Positions 55,926-64,000 of a DNA stretch of 64,000 nt are shown one piece after another. Origin of the DNA: Isoetes taiwanensis (lineage: Eukaryota; Streptophyta; Lycopodiopsida; Isoetales; Isoetaceae); NCBI GenBank assembly GCA_021234155.1, contig JAJEKV010000066.1:7191618-7255617 (forward strand), written 5' to 3'. The notes under the pieces were generated by a model. The model was given only the letters and a program-made list of their open reading frames with translations. It was not told the origin of the DNA and did not search any database. How positions within the stretch are numbered: position 1 is the first letter of the stretch; every line of letters starts with the position of its first letter. Made by a program: the position numbers and the translations under genes.

Positions 55926-56429
55926 CTATGAACTCCTCTGTGGGTAACTCTGTTGTGCCATCATGCGCCTTGATGCGGTGTAGGCTCCTATGTCCGCCGA
56001 TGTTCGGCGATTAATGCGTCTGAGCCTCCCTTTATGCTTGATGTGAAATTCCTGCGTTTCACGGTCGATGAAGTCATCAAGGTCCGATTGTTGGCGTAGG
56101 AGATGTAGGAGCTCATTTATCCTGTAGCCTCTGTCCCCCGCCACTCGGGGAGGAGGGGGTTCTTGATGTCGTCTGCGAGGCTGCAGTGCGGTTCCTTGGA
56201 TGATTATTGGGGTTAAGCTTGTGATGCCTAGCCCAAGTGGCGGAGTTGTCTGCGTGGTTCCCAGCCCCTCTTCAAAGCTTTGAAGTTGCTGCTCCGCTTG
56301 CTGCCTTTCTTGTGCCGGGTCGACGTCACTGATGTCCTCTCTGCCCGACCCACGTCCTTCATCTTCCTCCTGCTTTGCCTCCTCGTACTCGAGAAGCATC
56401 TGCTCTTCTTCACCTGCTGCCATGGCCAT
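55926..56429 (-). CDS. 167-codon ORF of the outer element, unknown
   Basis: Starts MAMAAGEEEQMLLEYEEAKQ and continues acidic and Gln-rich (QERQQAEQQLQSFEEG), then proline-rich (RRRHQEPPPPRV), then a basic segment with INELLHLLRQQSDLDDFID and RLRRINRR. It lies just after the long leader in reading direction, where gag should begin, so an N-terminal gag-like product is plausible. No conserved gag or zinc-knuckle motif is visible. It ends at a stop at 55926, and the codons beyond do not continue it clearly. Confidence 0.4.
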   Translation of the reverse strand: MAMAAGEEEQMLLEYEEAKQEEDEGRGSGREDISDVDPAQERQQAEQQLQSFEEGLGTTQTTPPLGLGITSLTPIIIQGTALQPRRRHQEPPPPRVAGDRGYRINELLHLLRQQSDLDDFIDRETQEFHIKHKGRLRRINRRTSADIGAYTASRRMMAQQSYPQRSS

Positions 56430-56962
56430 AGGCTCGAGCTCTAGGGGTTTAAGCAGATGGCTCTCCTATCTGGGTTTGGGCTCTATGGAATAGAAAAATT
56501 GCTACAGCTACGGACAAGTGGCTGGCCGTATTTTCTAGGTATTTGTTTATCTTAAGGCTGTCCTAAAGTATCCTATGCAAGGGGGAAGTTCTACTAGAGA
56601 AGGACCTATCTTTGCATGGAACTCAGCCATAATGTCCTGGTAAAATAGGGAATAGCATTGATGGTTGCCATGATGCTAGAGCTGCTGGGGATATCAAACA
56701 GATGAAGGAGCGCCTCTGGGAGCTGAAAAATCGGCTTGGAGCGAGGAGCAAAGGTGTAGGATGCAAATGAGGGTTGTGGTCTACTTATAGGCAAAAACCC
56801 TAATTTTAGAAAAAAAATTGGATAAAGGAAAATCTAGGATTCTAAGGTATTGCTAAGCACAAGACAAGCTAATCAAGCTAAAGAGTACATTCTAAGGATC
56901 CTATTGCAACAAATTCTATCTAATTTGGGGAAAGTGTGGACAAATTGGAGCAATTTTGGTGT
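56430..56962. other. Outer element leader, part left of the nested insertion
   Basis: Non-coding leader sequence. The last bases before the insertion (gacaaattggagcaattttg) resemble the spacer of the 208 bp leader repeats at 59.6-61.0 kb. Confidence 0.5.
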
Positions 56963-56967
56963 GACCA

Positions 56968-57161
56968 TGAAACGCACAAATGACGTGCTAGCTATACTCA
57001 CCACCCAACCACGAGCTCAGCACAGAAAACTGAATGCCCCTTGAGCTCTCCCCCGAGCATCTTTATAGCTAGCAGCCCTCCATGCATGCATGCAACCTCT
57101 TAGGGATGCATGCAAATGCATGCAATCCCTCTCTGGACGTCCACGTCCAGTGTCTATTGCA
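56968..57161 (-). repeat. 3' LTR of the nested element
   Basis: tgaaacgcac... to ...gtctattgca. Includes a gcatgcatgc-rich stretch. Confidence 0.92.
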
Positions 57162-57204
57162 TTCCCTCCCCCTTGACATCGCAGCAGTCCTCTGCTGCAA
57201 GGGG

Positions 57205-57540
57205 CTAGAGTCCTTTTGCCATCTTAGCATAATCTTGTCTTGGCCCTCTTTTAGGCCGGCTACTAGAAGCCTTCCCAATGTCTTGTGCCTTCCGGCCGTT
57301 ATATTCATGCAGAATATCGGAATAGGCCTCTAATAAATTGCCACGAACCCATGAAGCGTCCTCCAAAGGCCGATTGGCAAACTTAACCAAATATTGCTTA
57401 GAACCACTAGTGGATTTATCATTCAACTGAAACATTAATCGAGGCGCCAACTTAAGGTCTTTCTTGCGCGCGTCCTTCTTAAAGTGGCCTTTGTGAATCC
57501 TCATCCATACCCAATCACATTCCTTAAAAGTCATTTGCAT
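57205..57540 (-). pseudogene. Integrase C-terminus fused to chromodomain remnant (nested element)
   Basis: The 111-codon frame begins DWVWMRIHKGHFKKDARKKD and KLAPR, typical of the integrase tail, and jumps to SGSKQYLVKFANRPLEDASW, the conserved strand and helix of a chromodomain, then a basic tail (RPKRGPR). The core between is shortened. Just upstream, at about 57565-57620, WTVVDCLTKQAHF is a scrap of the integrase core around its first catalytic Asp. Confidence 0.75.
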
Positions 57541-57653
57541 GCATCATAAGTTTTTAAGTTGTTTGAACAAGGACTAAAGTGGGCTTGCTTAGTCAAACAA
57601 TCTACAACTGTCCAAATCATATTATTCTTCCGAGAGCAATGCTAGCAAAATTC

Positions 57654-57929
57654 TTAACAAACTTGTCTATAATAACTGCAAATGCAAATAGTATTCTTCC
57701 AAAGACTTGCAATACACATACACCAAGAATTGTTCCTTTTCCTGACCAATAAAACTGGTGCACCAAAAGGTGAATAACTATGTCGAATCAAACCAGCTTG
57801 ATGTAACTCAGCAAGTTGGCGCAATCTCGACTTGGTGCCCATGCACTGAAATTGACAAATTGAAACCATTGGAATGGGGTCAATCACAAGATCCTTAACC
57901 AACTTAAAGGTCCTTTTCCCTCCATCCAA
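57654..57929 (-). pseudogene. Start of Ty3/gypsy reverse transcriptase (nested element)
   Basis: LRQLAELHQAGLIRHSYSPF and GAPVLLVRKRNNSW match the fingers region of gypsy RT. The palm with the YxDD motif, RNase H and most of integrase are missing between here and 57620, so several internal deletions have collapsed pol. Confidence 0.8.
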
Positions 57930-58245
57930 AGGCTAACAAAAGAGTACCAAAACCCGGTCAACCAAAGGATTATACTCTTGATGCCAAGGCATCCCAATCA
58001 AAAAGATCCACACCGCCAAGGTCAGCCACCAAAAAATGCGCCATGCGTTAAAACCTTGAATGGAGTATTCCAAATCTTTAACAACCAAAGGCGCAAGGTG
58101 AAATTTGACCACGAAGCGGACGACAAATCCATCGCGATTCGTCAATGGAAGAGTGGACAAGTCCAACGCCTTCACTAACTGTCGTCGAAATCACATCAAA
58201 CTCACTACCGGGATCAAAAGAGCATGCACTTTCTGATCCGGACAG
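57930..58245 (-). pseudogene. Gypsy aspartic protease remnant (nested element)
   Basis: Near 58195-58240 the minus strand reads ACSFDPGSEFD, an altered D-[ST]-G active site. The 58175-57933 frame ends WIFLIGMPWHQEYNPLVD, matching the typical gypsy protease end (LGMPWLxxHNPxID). Confidence 0.65.
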
Positions 58246-58269
58246 TTAAAAAAGCAAAAGTCGACTATG

Positions 58270-59360
58270 TTATGGATGGTCTAGTGTATAGGAATGACCC
58301 ACAAAAGCCACCGTTTTTGTCCCGCTTTCTTTCTTAGATTCCGGTGGAACTTTAGATGTATCTGATTTTGAATCCCCTTTTTCCTTCGGGGTGTACCTGG
58401 AACATTCAAAAAATTTATGGTCAGGACTAGAGCAAATAAAACACTTATGCTCACGACGGAGGCGATTCTTCCGAGCCATATAGGATTCTTTAGGCTCCCT
58501 CTCTGGCGAAGACTTATCCTCCTCCCGAGAACGCTTTGCACCTGACCCTAAGACAGAAATAGGAGGAACATGATCTCCATTGGTACGCTCTTCACGATGC
58601 ACGGGTTTAACAAACTTGTGAGAATGACCCGCGTGGGAATCATACGACATAGATTTAAACCCCCTTTGTGCATTGATGGCCTGAGTTAATGAAAGACCCT
58701 CCTCTTCAACTTTTTCTGCTAGTTTGCAGAGGGCCCCAAAAGAAAGGTTTGCAGCTTGAAGATCCAACTTGGCTCGGATCCAACGATGGACACTGCCCAT
58801 CAACCGGTCAGATTTCTCGCATCATTTTTGCCAAGTGGAGACCTTTCTTCAAGACTCTTGCCGAAAAATCACACGAACGGACTCCTTGTCTTCTTTGGGT
58901 CAATCGGTTCCATTCGGCCCGAGCAAATCCGCTCCCCAAGATGACCCGAAACCTTTCCTTAATGAGTGTCTCAAACTCTGCAAATGTTGTGATCGGAGTT
59001 TCCTTGGGTCGGTGCTTGAGTAGATCAAGCCACCAATCCTTAGCGACCCCTCCTAAGTGGCGTTCGAGAAAATAAAGCCGAGTGTCATCATCATCTTTGG
59101 TTTTGGCGAAATATGAGTTTCGGATCCCGCAACCATGCAAAGAGTTCCTCCGCATCATCCGTGGCTGCCAAATAAGGTTTGAACTCAATTTTCACATTCA
59201 AGCCGGTCTTAATACCACCGACACGTGGATGTCACCATCATCGCGGCGGCTTCAAGCTGCCGAACCCGGAAGCGAAGTCCATGTCCCCGGCTCCTATGTG
59301 CGAGCTAAAGCGGCTTCCAACTTTTAAGCTCAAAATCGCGTTGTCGGTCTCCAACTCCAT
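58270..59360 (-). pseudogene. Gag polyprotein of the nested element (frameshifted)
   Basis: Gag packages element RNA. The capsid part (59188-58808) has DDDTRLYFLERHLGGVAKDW and FAEFETLIKERFR, the retrotransposon gag pattern. After a frame change near 58805 the second part (58803-58270) continues LSLTQAINAQRGF and ends with the zinc knuckle CFICSSPDHKFFEC (C-x2-C-x4-H-x4-C, about 58402-58443). A separate N-terminal frame (59453-59238) carries MDQSTGKWIRIMELETDNAI. One or two base changes at CTG/CAG-like sites would account for the breaks. Confidence 0.85.
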
Positions 59361-59416
59361 TATCCGGATCCACTTCCCCGTAGATTGGTCCATCACAACT
59401 TGAAGCTCGATACCAC

Positions 59417-59615
59417 CGAAACGCACAAATGGCGTGCTAGCTATACTCACCACCCAACCACGCGAGCTTCGGCCGGCAGAAAACTGAATGCCCCTTGAGC
59501 TCTCCCCCGAGCATCTTTATAGCTAGCAGCCCTCCATGCATGCATGCAACCTCTTAGGGATGCATGCAAATGCATGCAATCCCTCTCTGGACGTCCACGT
59601 CCAGTGTCTATTGCA
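59417..59615 (-). repeat. 5' LTR of the nested element
   Basis: Matches 56968-57161. Its first base reads c instead of t (accgaaacg against the expected actgaaacg), another CTG-type discrepancy. Confidence 0.92.
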
Positions 59616-60977
59616 GACCACTCACACAGTGCGCGAGAGGCAGTTAGGAATATGATCCTAAGTGGCCTGGGCGCACTCTGTGAGGGGTGGGGCCCTGTTT
59701 GGGTCGAGGATGATGCCAAACATGCAAACTAAGGGTGAAATCCTGCATATCTCGTCGAGATAGATCGGATTGAGCCCTTACTTGCTTCATTTGGATAAGT
59801 TTTTGGCCCAGATTTGGGGTCGACCACTCACACAGTGCGCCAGGGTCGAATCGGTTTGCAAACCGAATTGGTCTGGGCGCACTCTGCGAGGGGTGGGGCT
59901 CCATGTGAGTTAGGGTTGGGCAATTTCTACAAACTAGGGTTCAAATCCTACTAATTATGGTGAGTCGAAATGAATGGTGTGCTTACTTTCTCGCATTTGG
60001 ACAAGTTTTGGCATAGATCGGTTGCTTTCGACCACTCACACGGTCTTGAGAGGCTTAGGAATATAATCCTAAGTGGCCTGGGCGCACTCTGTGAGGGGTG
60101 GGGCCAAAAACACTGAGTTTTGCTCCAACTTTGTTAATTCCAACTGCAGAACTTAGTAACACATTCTATTTACACCTGATTTAACATATTAACATGATCA
60201 AAATATAAATTTATATTTACAATAAACTAGCAATCTTCTTTCTGCTGAGAGCTCGTGGATGTTGCACCCGAGTTCTTGATAGTCGAGAAGGTTCTTCATG
60301 CAGATGATTAACGTATGTCTTCCATTCGATGAAGATTGTTGATAGGTCGGTTGTGCCCTATACTGCTCGCTTCGTTTGTAGAGGTATTTGCCATAGTGCT
60401 TCCTCTCTTGGGTCGCCTGGGTCTTCAATGTCTTCAAAAGTCGTGCTTCTTGCCCTTCTGTGGCTCTAGCCTTGTACCTTACAAGCTAGTGCTTCTATTT
60501 CTAAATAAACTGTAGTTTGGGAGACAGAATTTAGGGTTTGACCTATTTTGGTCATTTTGAGAAGGATTATAATATTTTTAGCCTAATTTGAGTCATAAAT
60601 GGATTCTAGACTCTTTAATGGTCCTAACGCAACAAATTTCAGGCGATTTGGAGTCAGATAACTCAAGTTCTGAAGGTTCAAAGTTTTGACCACTCACCAC
60701 GGTGCGCCGTGGTCGAATTGGTTTGCAAACCAAATTGGTGCAGGCGCACTCGTGAGGGGTCACCTTTTGGGGTCCAATTTTCAATTTACAAGGGGTTTCT
60801 TAGTGTTATAATATGCAAAACTAGCTAGAATCAAGGAGATAAGCTGAACTGCACCATTAGTTTAGCTAAATTATACATCTAACTAGGTCAACATGGGTCC
60901 ACCACTCACCACGGTCGCCCGTGGTCGAATCGGTTTGCAAACCAAATTGGTCTCAGGCGCACTCGTGAGGGGTCACC
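59616..60977. repeat. Leader tandem repeats with ~76 bp hairpins (outer element), five copies
   Basis: Hairpins lie at 59616-59692, 59821-59898, 60029-60104, 60688-60764 and 60898-60977. Each starts gaccactcac and ends gtgaggggt; the arms of about 38 bases pair over most of their length around cggtttg|caaaccg or a taggaatat.gatccta centre. Starts are ~205-210 bp apart except for one 659 bp gap. The intervening spacer is also repeated (tttggacaagtttttggc). They sit between the primer-binding site and the first ORF. Confidence 0.85.
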
Positions 60978-61175
60978 TCTTTTTGGCCATTTTAGGTTGG
61001 GTTTTTGCTAAAACTTATCACTACTCTTAGCATTAACCTATTGCTGCACTACAATTGGGAAAAAATTTTCCCAATTTTCGAGGTTCTTGCTTGGGAGGTT
61101 GTTCCCAAGACTGGAAGTCTACTGTTAGTCCTAAGGAAAATGGTCGCTCTTTCGATCCTGGTCTACCAAGATCAT

Positions 61176-61187
61176 GCTCTGATACCA
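61176..61187 (-). other. Primer-binding site of the outer element
   Basis: gctctgatacca; the minus strand TGGTATCAGAGC is exactly complementary to the 3' end of plant initiator-Met tRNA. One base separates it from the 5' LTR. Confidence 0.95.
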
Positions 61188-61188
61188 C

Positions 61189-62792
61189 TGTGACGTCCCC
61201 TACTCCTTATACGATGCCCACATCGTATTCGAAGGAGGAGCATTCCCCCTGGCAGCTACACTGACAGGGGCCATCCACCTGACTCCACTCCCATCGGGAT
61301 GAGCCAGCAAGGGAAGAATGGATGTGTCATTCACCCGTCTTCCATCGGGTCGACCTATCTGCGGAAGCGTGAATAAACAAACGTGAGCACAACTAACAGT
61401 AAACAAATACAATCACCATAGAGATAGCAATATCACAGAGATAACAATACCTTCATAGCAACAATAACAAAGGGGAGATCCTACCCAGGGCTCGGACTCA
61501 AGGGGGATGACTGACGGCTAGGGTCTCCAGAGTTCATTGCAGACAGAATTCATGGCAATGGATTTGGCTGGCATAGAACATGGCTTAGGGTAGTCCACTC
61601 CATCCGCCCCTCCCGTGCACACTTTGCAGAGTAGGCTGAAAAGTGTTGGGACTTGACCGTAGCCTGCCGGGTGAATAGCCAGAGGGGCTACTACTACTGG
61701 GTTGCATCTCCCCAGCCCCGATGAGGCAGGAAGAGAGTTGCCTCTCCTCCAGAGGCATCCATGCTCATCACAGGCGGCTAGAGGGCCACTGCCCGTATTC
61801 GACTTGAACTCACTGGAAGGTCATATCCACCACCCCACGAGTGTCGAGCTCATGCCTTGCCCACACGCAGTGACAAGCCATTAAGCCTAGCCTCCCAGAG
61901 ACCCCGATAGGCCTTACTACCAGAGGGGTCAGTCCGTGATGAGACAAGTTCCTCCTTATCAACCGGCCTAGCCCCTTCACCCACAGCCAGGTGGGCTCCT
62001 GTGCACGGGCCGCATATAATTGGGAACTAGTGGTGCTACCTAGGATCATCTGCTACACAGCTTTAGGTCTCTACCCCCCTTCCCAATACATGGAGATCAC
62101 AGAGTGAAATACATACAACATCACAGAACTGAAATAGAAATAGAAATATCATCTAATCTATCTACCTAAACAACAGAGTTAGGTTCCTTAGTTAGGGCTT
62201 ATGATCTCGGGATCTATAAGGCCTCTAGAGTTGATCTAACATACTAAACCAGCCTATTGCCTTGCCCAAAGACGGCTTTGCACAACAGAACAACTAGATA
62301 CCTGCTCCTTGACACGCCCCGACCCTCGAAGGCGTCCATGCTCCCCGATCTTGTCAAGATGGCTGCTAATCGATAATCATTTGTGCAAATCCGGCTTTCG
62401 AGCTTCGACAATGCGGATTGAAGTCCGACTTGGCGAAAATGGCTCAAGAGAACCCTGAACTTCGAGAGAGGAAAGGATCTCTAGGAAAAACCCTAAAATG
62501 CAAAGAGAAGAAAGGTTTAGGGTTTAAGAGGAAAGCCCTTTTATAGAAACCCTTAGGGTTAGGTTAGATATTGGCCAAATGGGATTTAGCCATTTGGCAA
62601 TGGGGTCCATGGGTTATTAATTGTGTATGTTTATTTAACATGCACAACATTCAATGTTGCCCCCTAGGTGCAACCCTTGCCCCCTAGGTGCAACCCTATA
62701 CGTCTCGCAAGTACATGTCATCCGTGACATGTACGGGTGACGTGGCAATATAATATACGTATTCGGGGCGTATATTATGTTGGAACGTCACA
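61189..62792 (-). repeat. 5' LTR of the outer element
   Basis: 1604 bp, tgtgacgtcccc... to ...ggaacgtcaca. In element orientation it would contain the promoter (its U3 part is at the high-coordinate end). Confidence 0.95.
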
Positions 62793-62797
62793 GCTAT

Positions 62798-63237
62798 GCT
62801 GCAAGGTTTCGAGCGCGAACAAGGTTCCAGGTCCGTTGGAGGCAAAAAATGGCCTATGGTTAGGGTTTGGCCATTAGTAGGTTAGGCTTGCCATATCACA
62901 CTATATGGCTCCAATAGGATGCATCCATGTGGCGGGTTTCCAATAGGATGGAACTATGTGAAAATGGTTCCATACCTAAGGTTGGCTAAGTTATGTATAA
63001 TGATTTAGCCATATTATTTTCTCCACACTAAGGTATAAACCATCATTCAATTAAATTGGGATTATGTCTTAATTTTGGGACAAATTTTATATTGCATGTT
63101 TTTAGTAGCATATTCAAATTCACACATTTCACCTCAAAATTATGAAAACGTAATATCATGTTATTTACAAAATAGTCAATATTTCACAATATAGCACCAT
63201 ATCATAAAAACGTGATAAAAAAAATTTACATAGTTAT
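62798..63237. other. Probable continuation of the diverged LTR, then unassigned AT-rich DNA
   Basis: The sequence after the target duplication (gctatgctgcaaggtttcgag...ggttagggtttggcc) resembles the last quarter of the LTR family in composition and short blocks. No CA end or partner duplication was found, so its limit is unknown. Confidence 0.4.
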
Positions 63238-64000
63238 TCAACTTTCTTCAAGCACCCCCAATGATATCATAGTCTTCTTCCTGACATCCTGAGGTATTGT
63301 AATTCTCGCATTTCTAGCTGGAATAGTGTTTGGAGTCCATGAGTACAAAACACTTTCATAGTCTAGCCAAAGATCAGGATCACTCGGATTTCTCCTCCAT
63401 CTCTTTGTCCAACAATCTGAGTAACTTTCTTTTATCCGATCGTTGGTCAACCGATGCACCGGACACCACCATTCCACTTTCGCACATGGTTGAAGTTAAT
63501 ATTACCTTCTTCTTTGCAAATACCGTAGATAGTGAACCCCAACCACACTTGGATATGTATCTAAATCTGGCTTTTACTACCACAAATTGGTGGCATTCCA
63601 AGTCGATTGGAAGGTTCATAAGCATCCATGCCTAGAAACTTTGGCCTATTGTTCTTAGGACCAACATAGTGTTTGTCGGAAGGAGGAGGAGCATATTGCT
63701 TTGCGAATGCTACTTACGGTGTCATCAACATCCTCGGACTTTTCTAAGGTCTTCCACCTAGTTTTAGGCAACCATCATTCTTTCAATTCATCCGAGGATG
63801 TGTCTATCTCCCCAACGGGTTAATCACCTTCTTCCAAGTAGGCCACACCAAGGCACGGTTGGTGTCATCTGGATTGGTTTGCCAATGCTTTATATAGTCC
63901 CGGATTCCTTCCTTAGTCAATCCCAATTGCTTCACTTCTTGATGGGTTTTAGAGCTTTTGGTTGACCTAGAGGTATCATAGGCTTGCCATTCTCATCTCT
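63238..64000 (-). pseudogene. Decayed coding sequence, family unknown
   Basis: The minus strand gives protein-like but shifted frames: RDENGKPMIPLGQPKALK, then LTKEGIRDYIKHWQTNPDDT and NRALVWPTWKKVINPLG (64000-63820); then HQFVVVKARFRYISKCGWG and STVFAKKKVILTSTMCESGM (63625-63380); and finally a frame ending RNPSDPDLWLDYESVLYSW, ITIPQDVRKKTMISLGVLEE (63477-63238). Amino-acid composition looks like a real globular protein. I do not recognise the family; a transposon-derived or captured plant gene is possible. It continues beyond the window. Confidence 0.45.

Larger units (their letters stand above)
56968..59615 (-). mobile_element. Nested short-LTR Ty3/gypsy element (2648 bp)
   Basis: A GACCA target duplication occurs at 56963-56967 and 59616-59620. 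The LTRs are 56968-57161 (194 bp) and 59417-59615 (199 bp), sharing acgcacaaatg, gctagctatactcacc and tgaatgccccttgagctctc. The polypurine tract TCAAGGGGGAGGGAA (minus strand of 57162-57176) precedes the 3' LTR. The primer-binding site beside the 5' LTR reads gctcgatacca, one reordered step from gctctgatacca. The interior keeps gag, protease and fragments of RT and integrase, so it is a deletion derivative. Confidence 0.92.
48218..62792 (-). mobile_element. Ty3/gypsy chromovirus-type LTR element, 14575 bp, with nested insertion
   Basis: Boundaries are exact: 5-bp target duplication GCTAT at 48213-48217 and 62793-62797, TG...CA tips, and two 1604 bp LTRs. The primer-binding site for initiator-Met tRNA lies left of the right LTR and the polypurine tract lies right of the left LTR, so the element reads on the minus strand. 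Only the 3' end of pol (integrase C-terminus and chromodomain) is recognisable, near 50.7-51.1 kb. The rest of the interior is unassigned, apart from a 2.65 kb nested LTR element. Without that insertion the element is about 11.9 kb. Confidence 0.92.

Overview
The window is nuclear DNA of a land plant with a large, repeat-packed genome. Evidence for this is a SUVH-type histone methyltransferase gene, Ty1/copia and chromodomain Ty3/gypsy LTR elements primed by initiator-Met tRNA, an APE-type LINE and a tRNA-derived SINE. The LINE protein style would suit a lycophyte, fern or other non-flowering lineage, but this is a low-confidence guess.

Layout. Positions 1-16134 and 26789-43007 are two direct copies of one ~16.2 kb block (copy A and copy B, offset ~26.8 kb). 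Copy A starts at the window edge inside the 5' part of a LINE, so the duplication probably runs further left. Each copy holds LINE ORF1 sequence, tandem repeats, a 3.3 kb non-autonomous copia element (minus strand), a short TIR element, a SINE and much unassigned non-coding DNA. Between the copies lie a dead copia element (about 16.7-19.4 kb, plus strand), about 3 kb with nothing recognisable, minisatellites, and the LINE (about 27.7 down to 23.57 kb, minus strand).

Right of copy B is the only convincing host gene: an intact SRA/pre-SET/SET protein of 797 residues (43785-46178) with a short 5'-UTR intron and a splice-closed uORF. It has lost the whole post-SET zinc site. From 46.95 kb onward the window is nested retrotransposons. 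A diverged LTR is interrupted by a 14575 bp chromovirus-type element (48218-62792, TSD GCTAT, 1604 bp LTRs, minus strand). The leader of that element carries at least five long hairpins and is itself interrupted by a 2.65 kb LTR element (56968-59615, TSD GACCA) that keeps gag and only scraps of pol. The last kilobase holds an unidentified decayed coding sequence on the minus strand.

Two themes cut across the window. First, the duplicated copies differ mainly at CTG/CAG (CHG) trinucleotides, often by indels or reordering (CTG against CCG, TCG or CG), while long stretches between are identical. This resembles base-calling damage at CHG-methylated DNA more than evolutionary divergence, and it explains many broken reading frames in the transposons; the SUVH gene body is clean. 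Second, structured repeats recur: an array of small stem-loops with constant CACCAA-type loops and changing paired stems inside the non-autonomous copia element, and ~76 bp hairpins spaced ~208 bp apart in the chromovirus leader.
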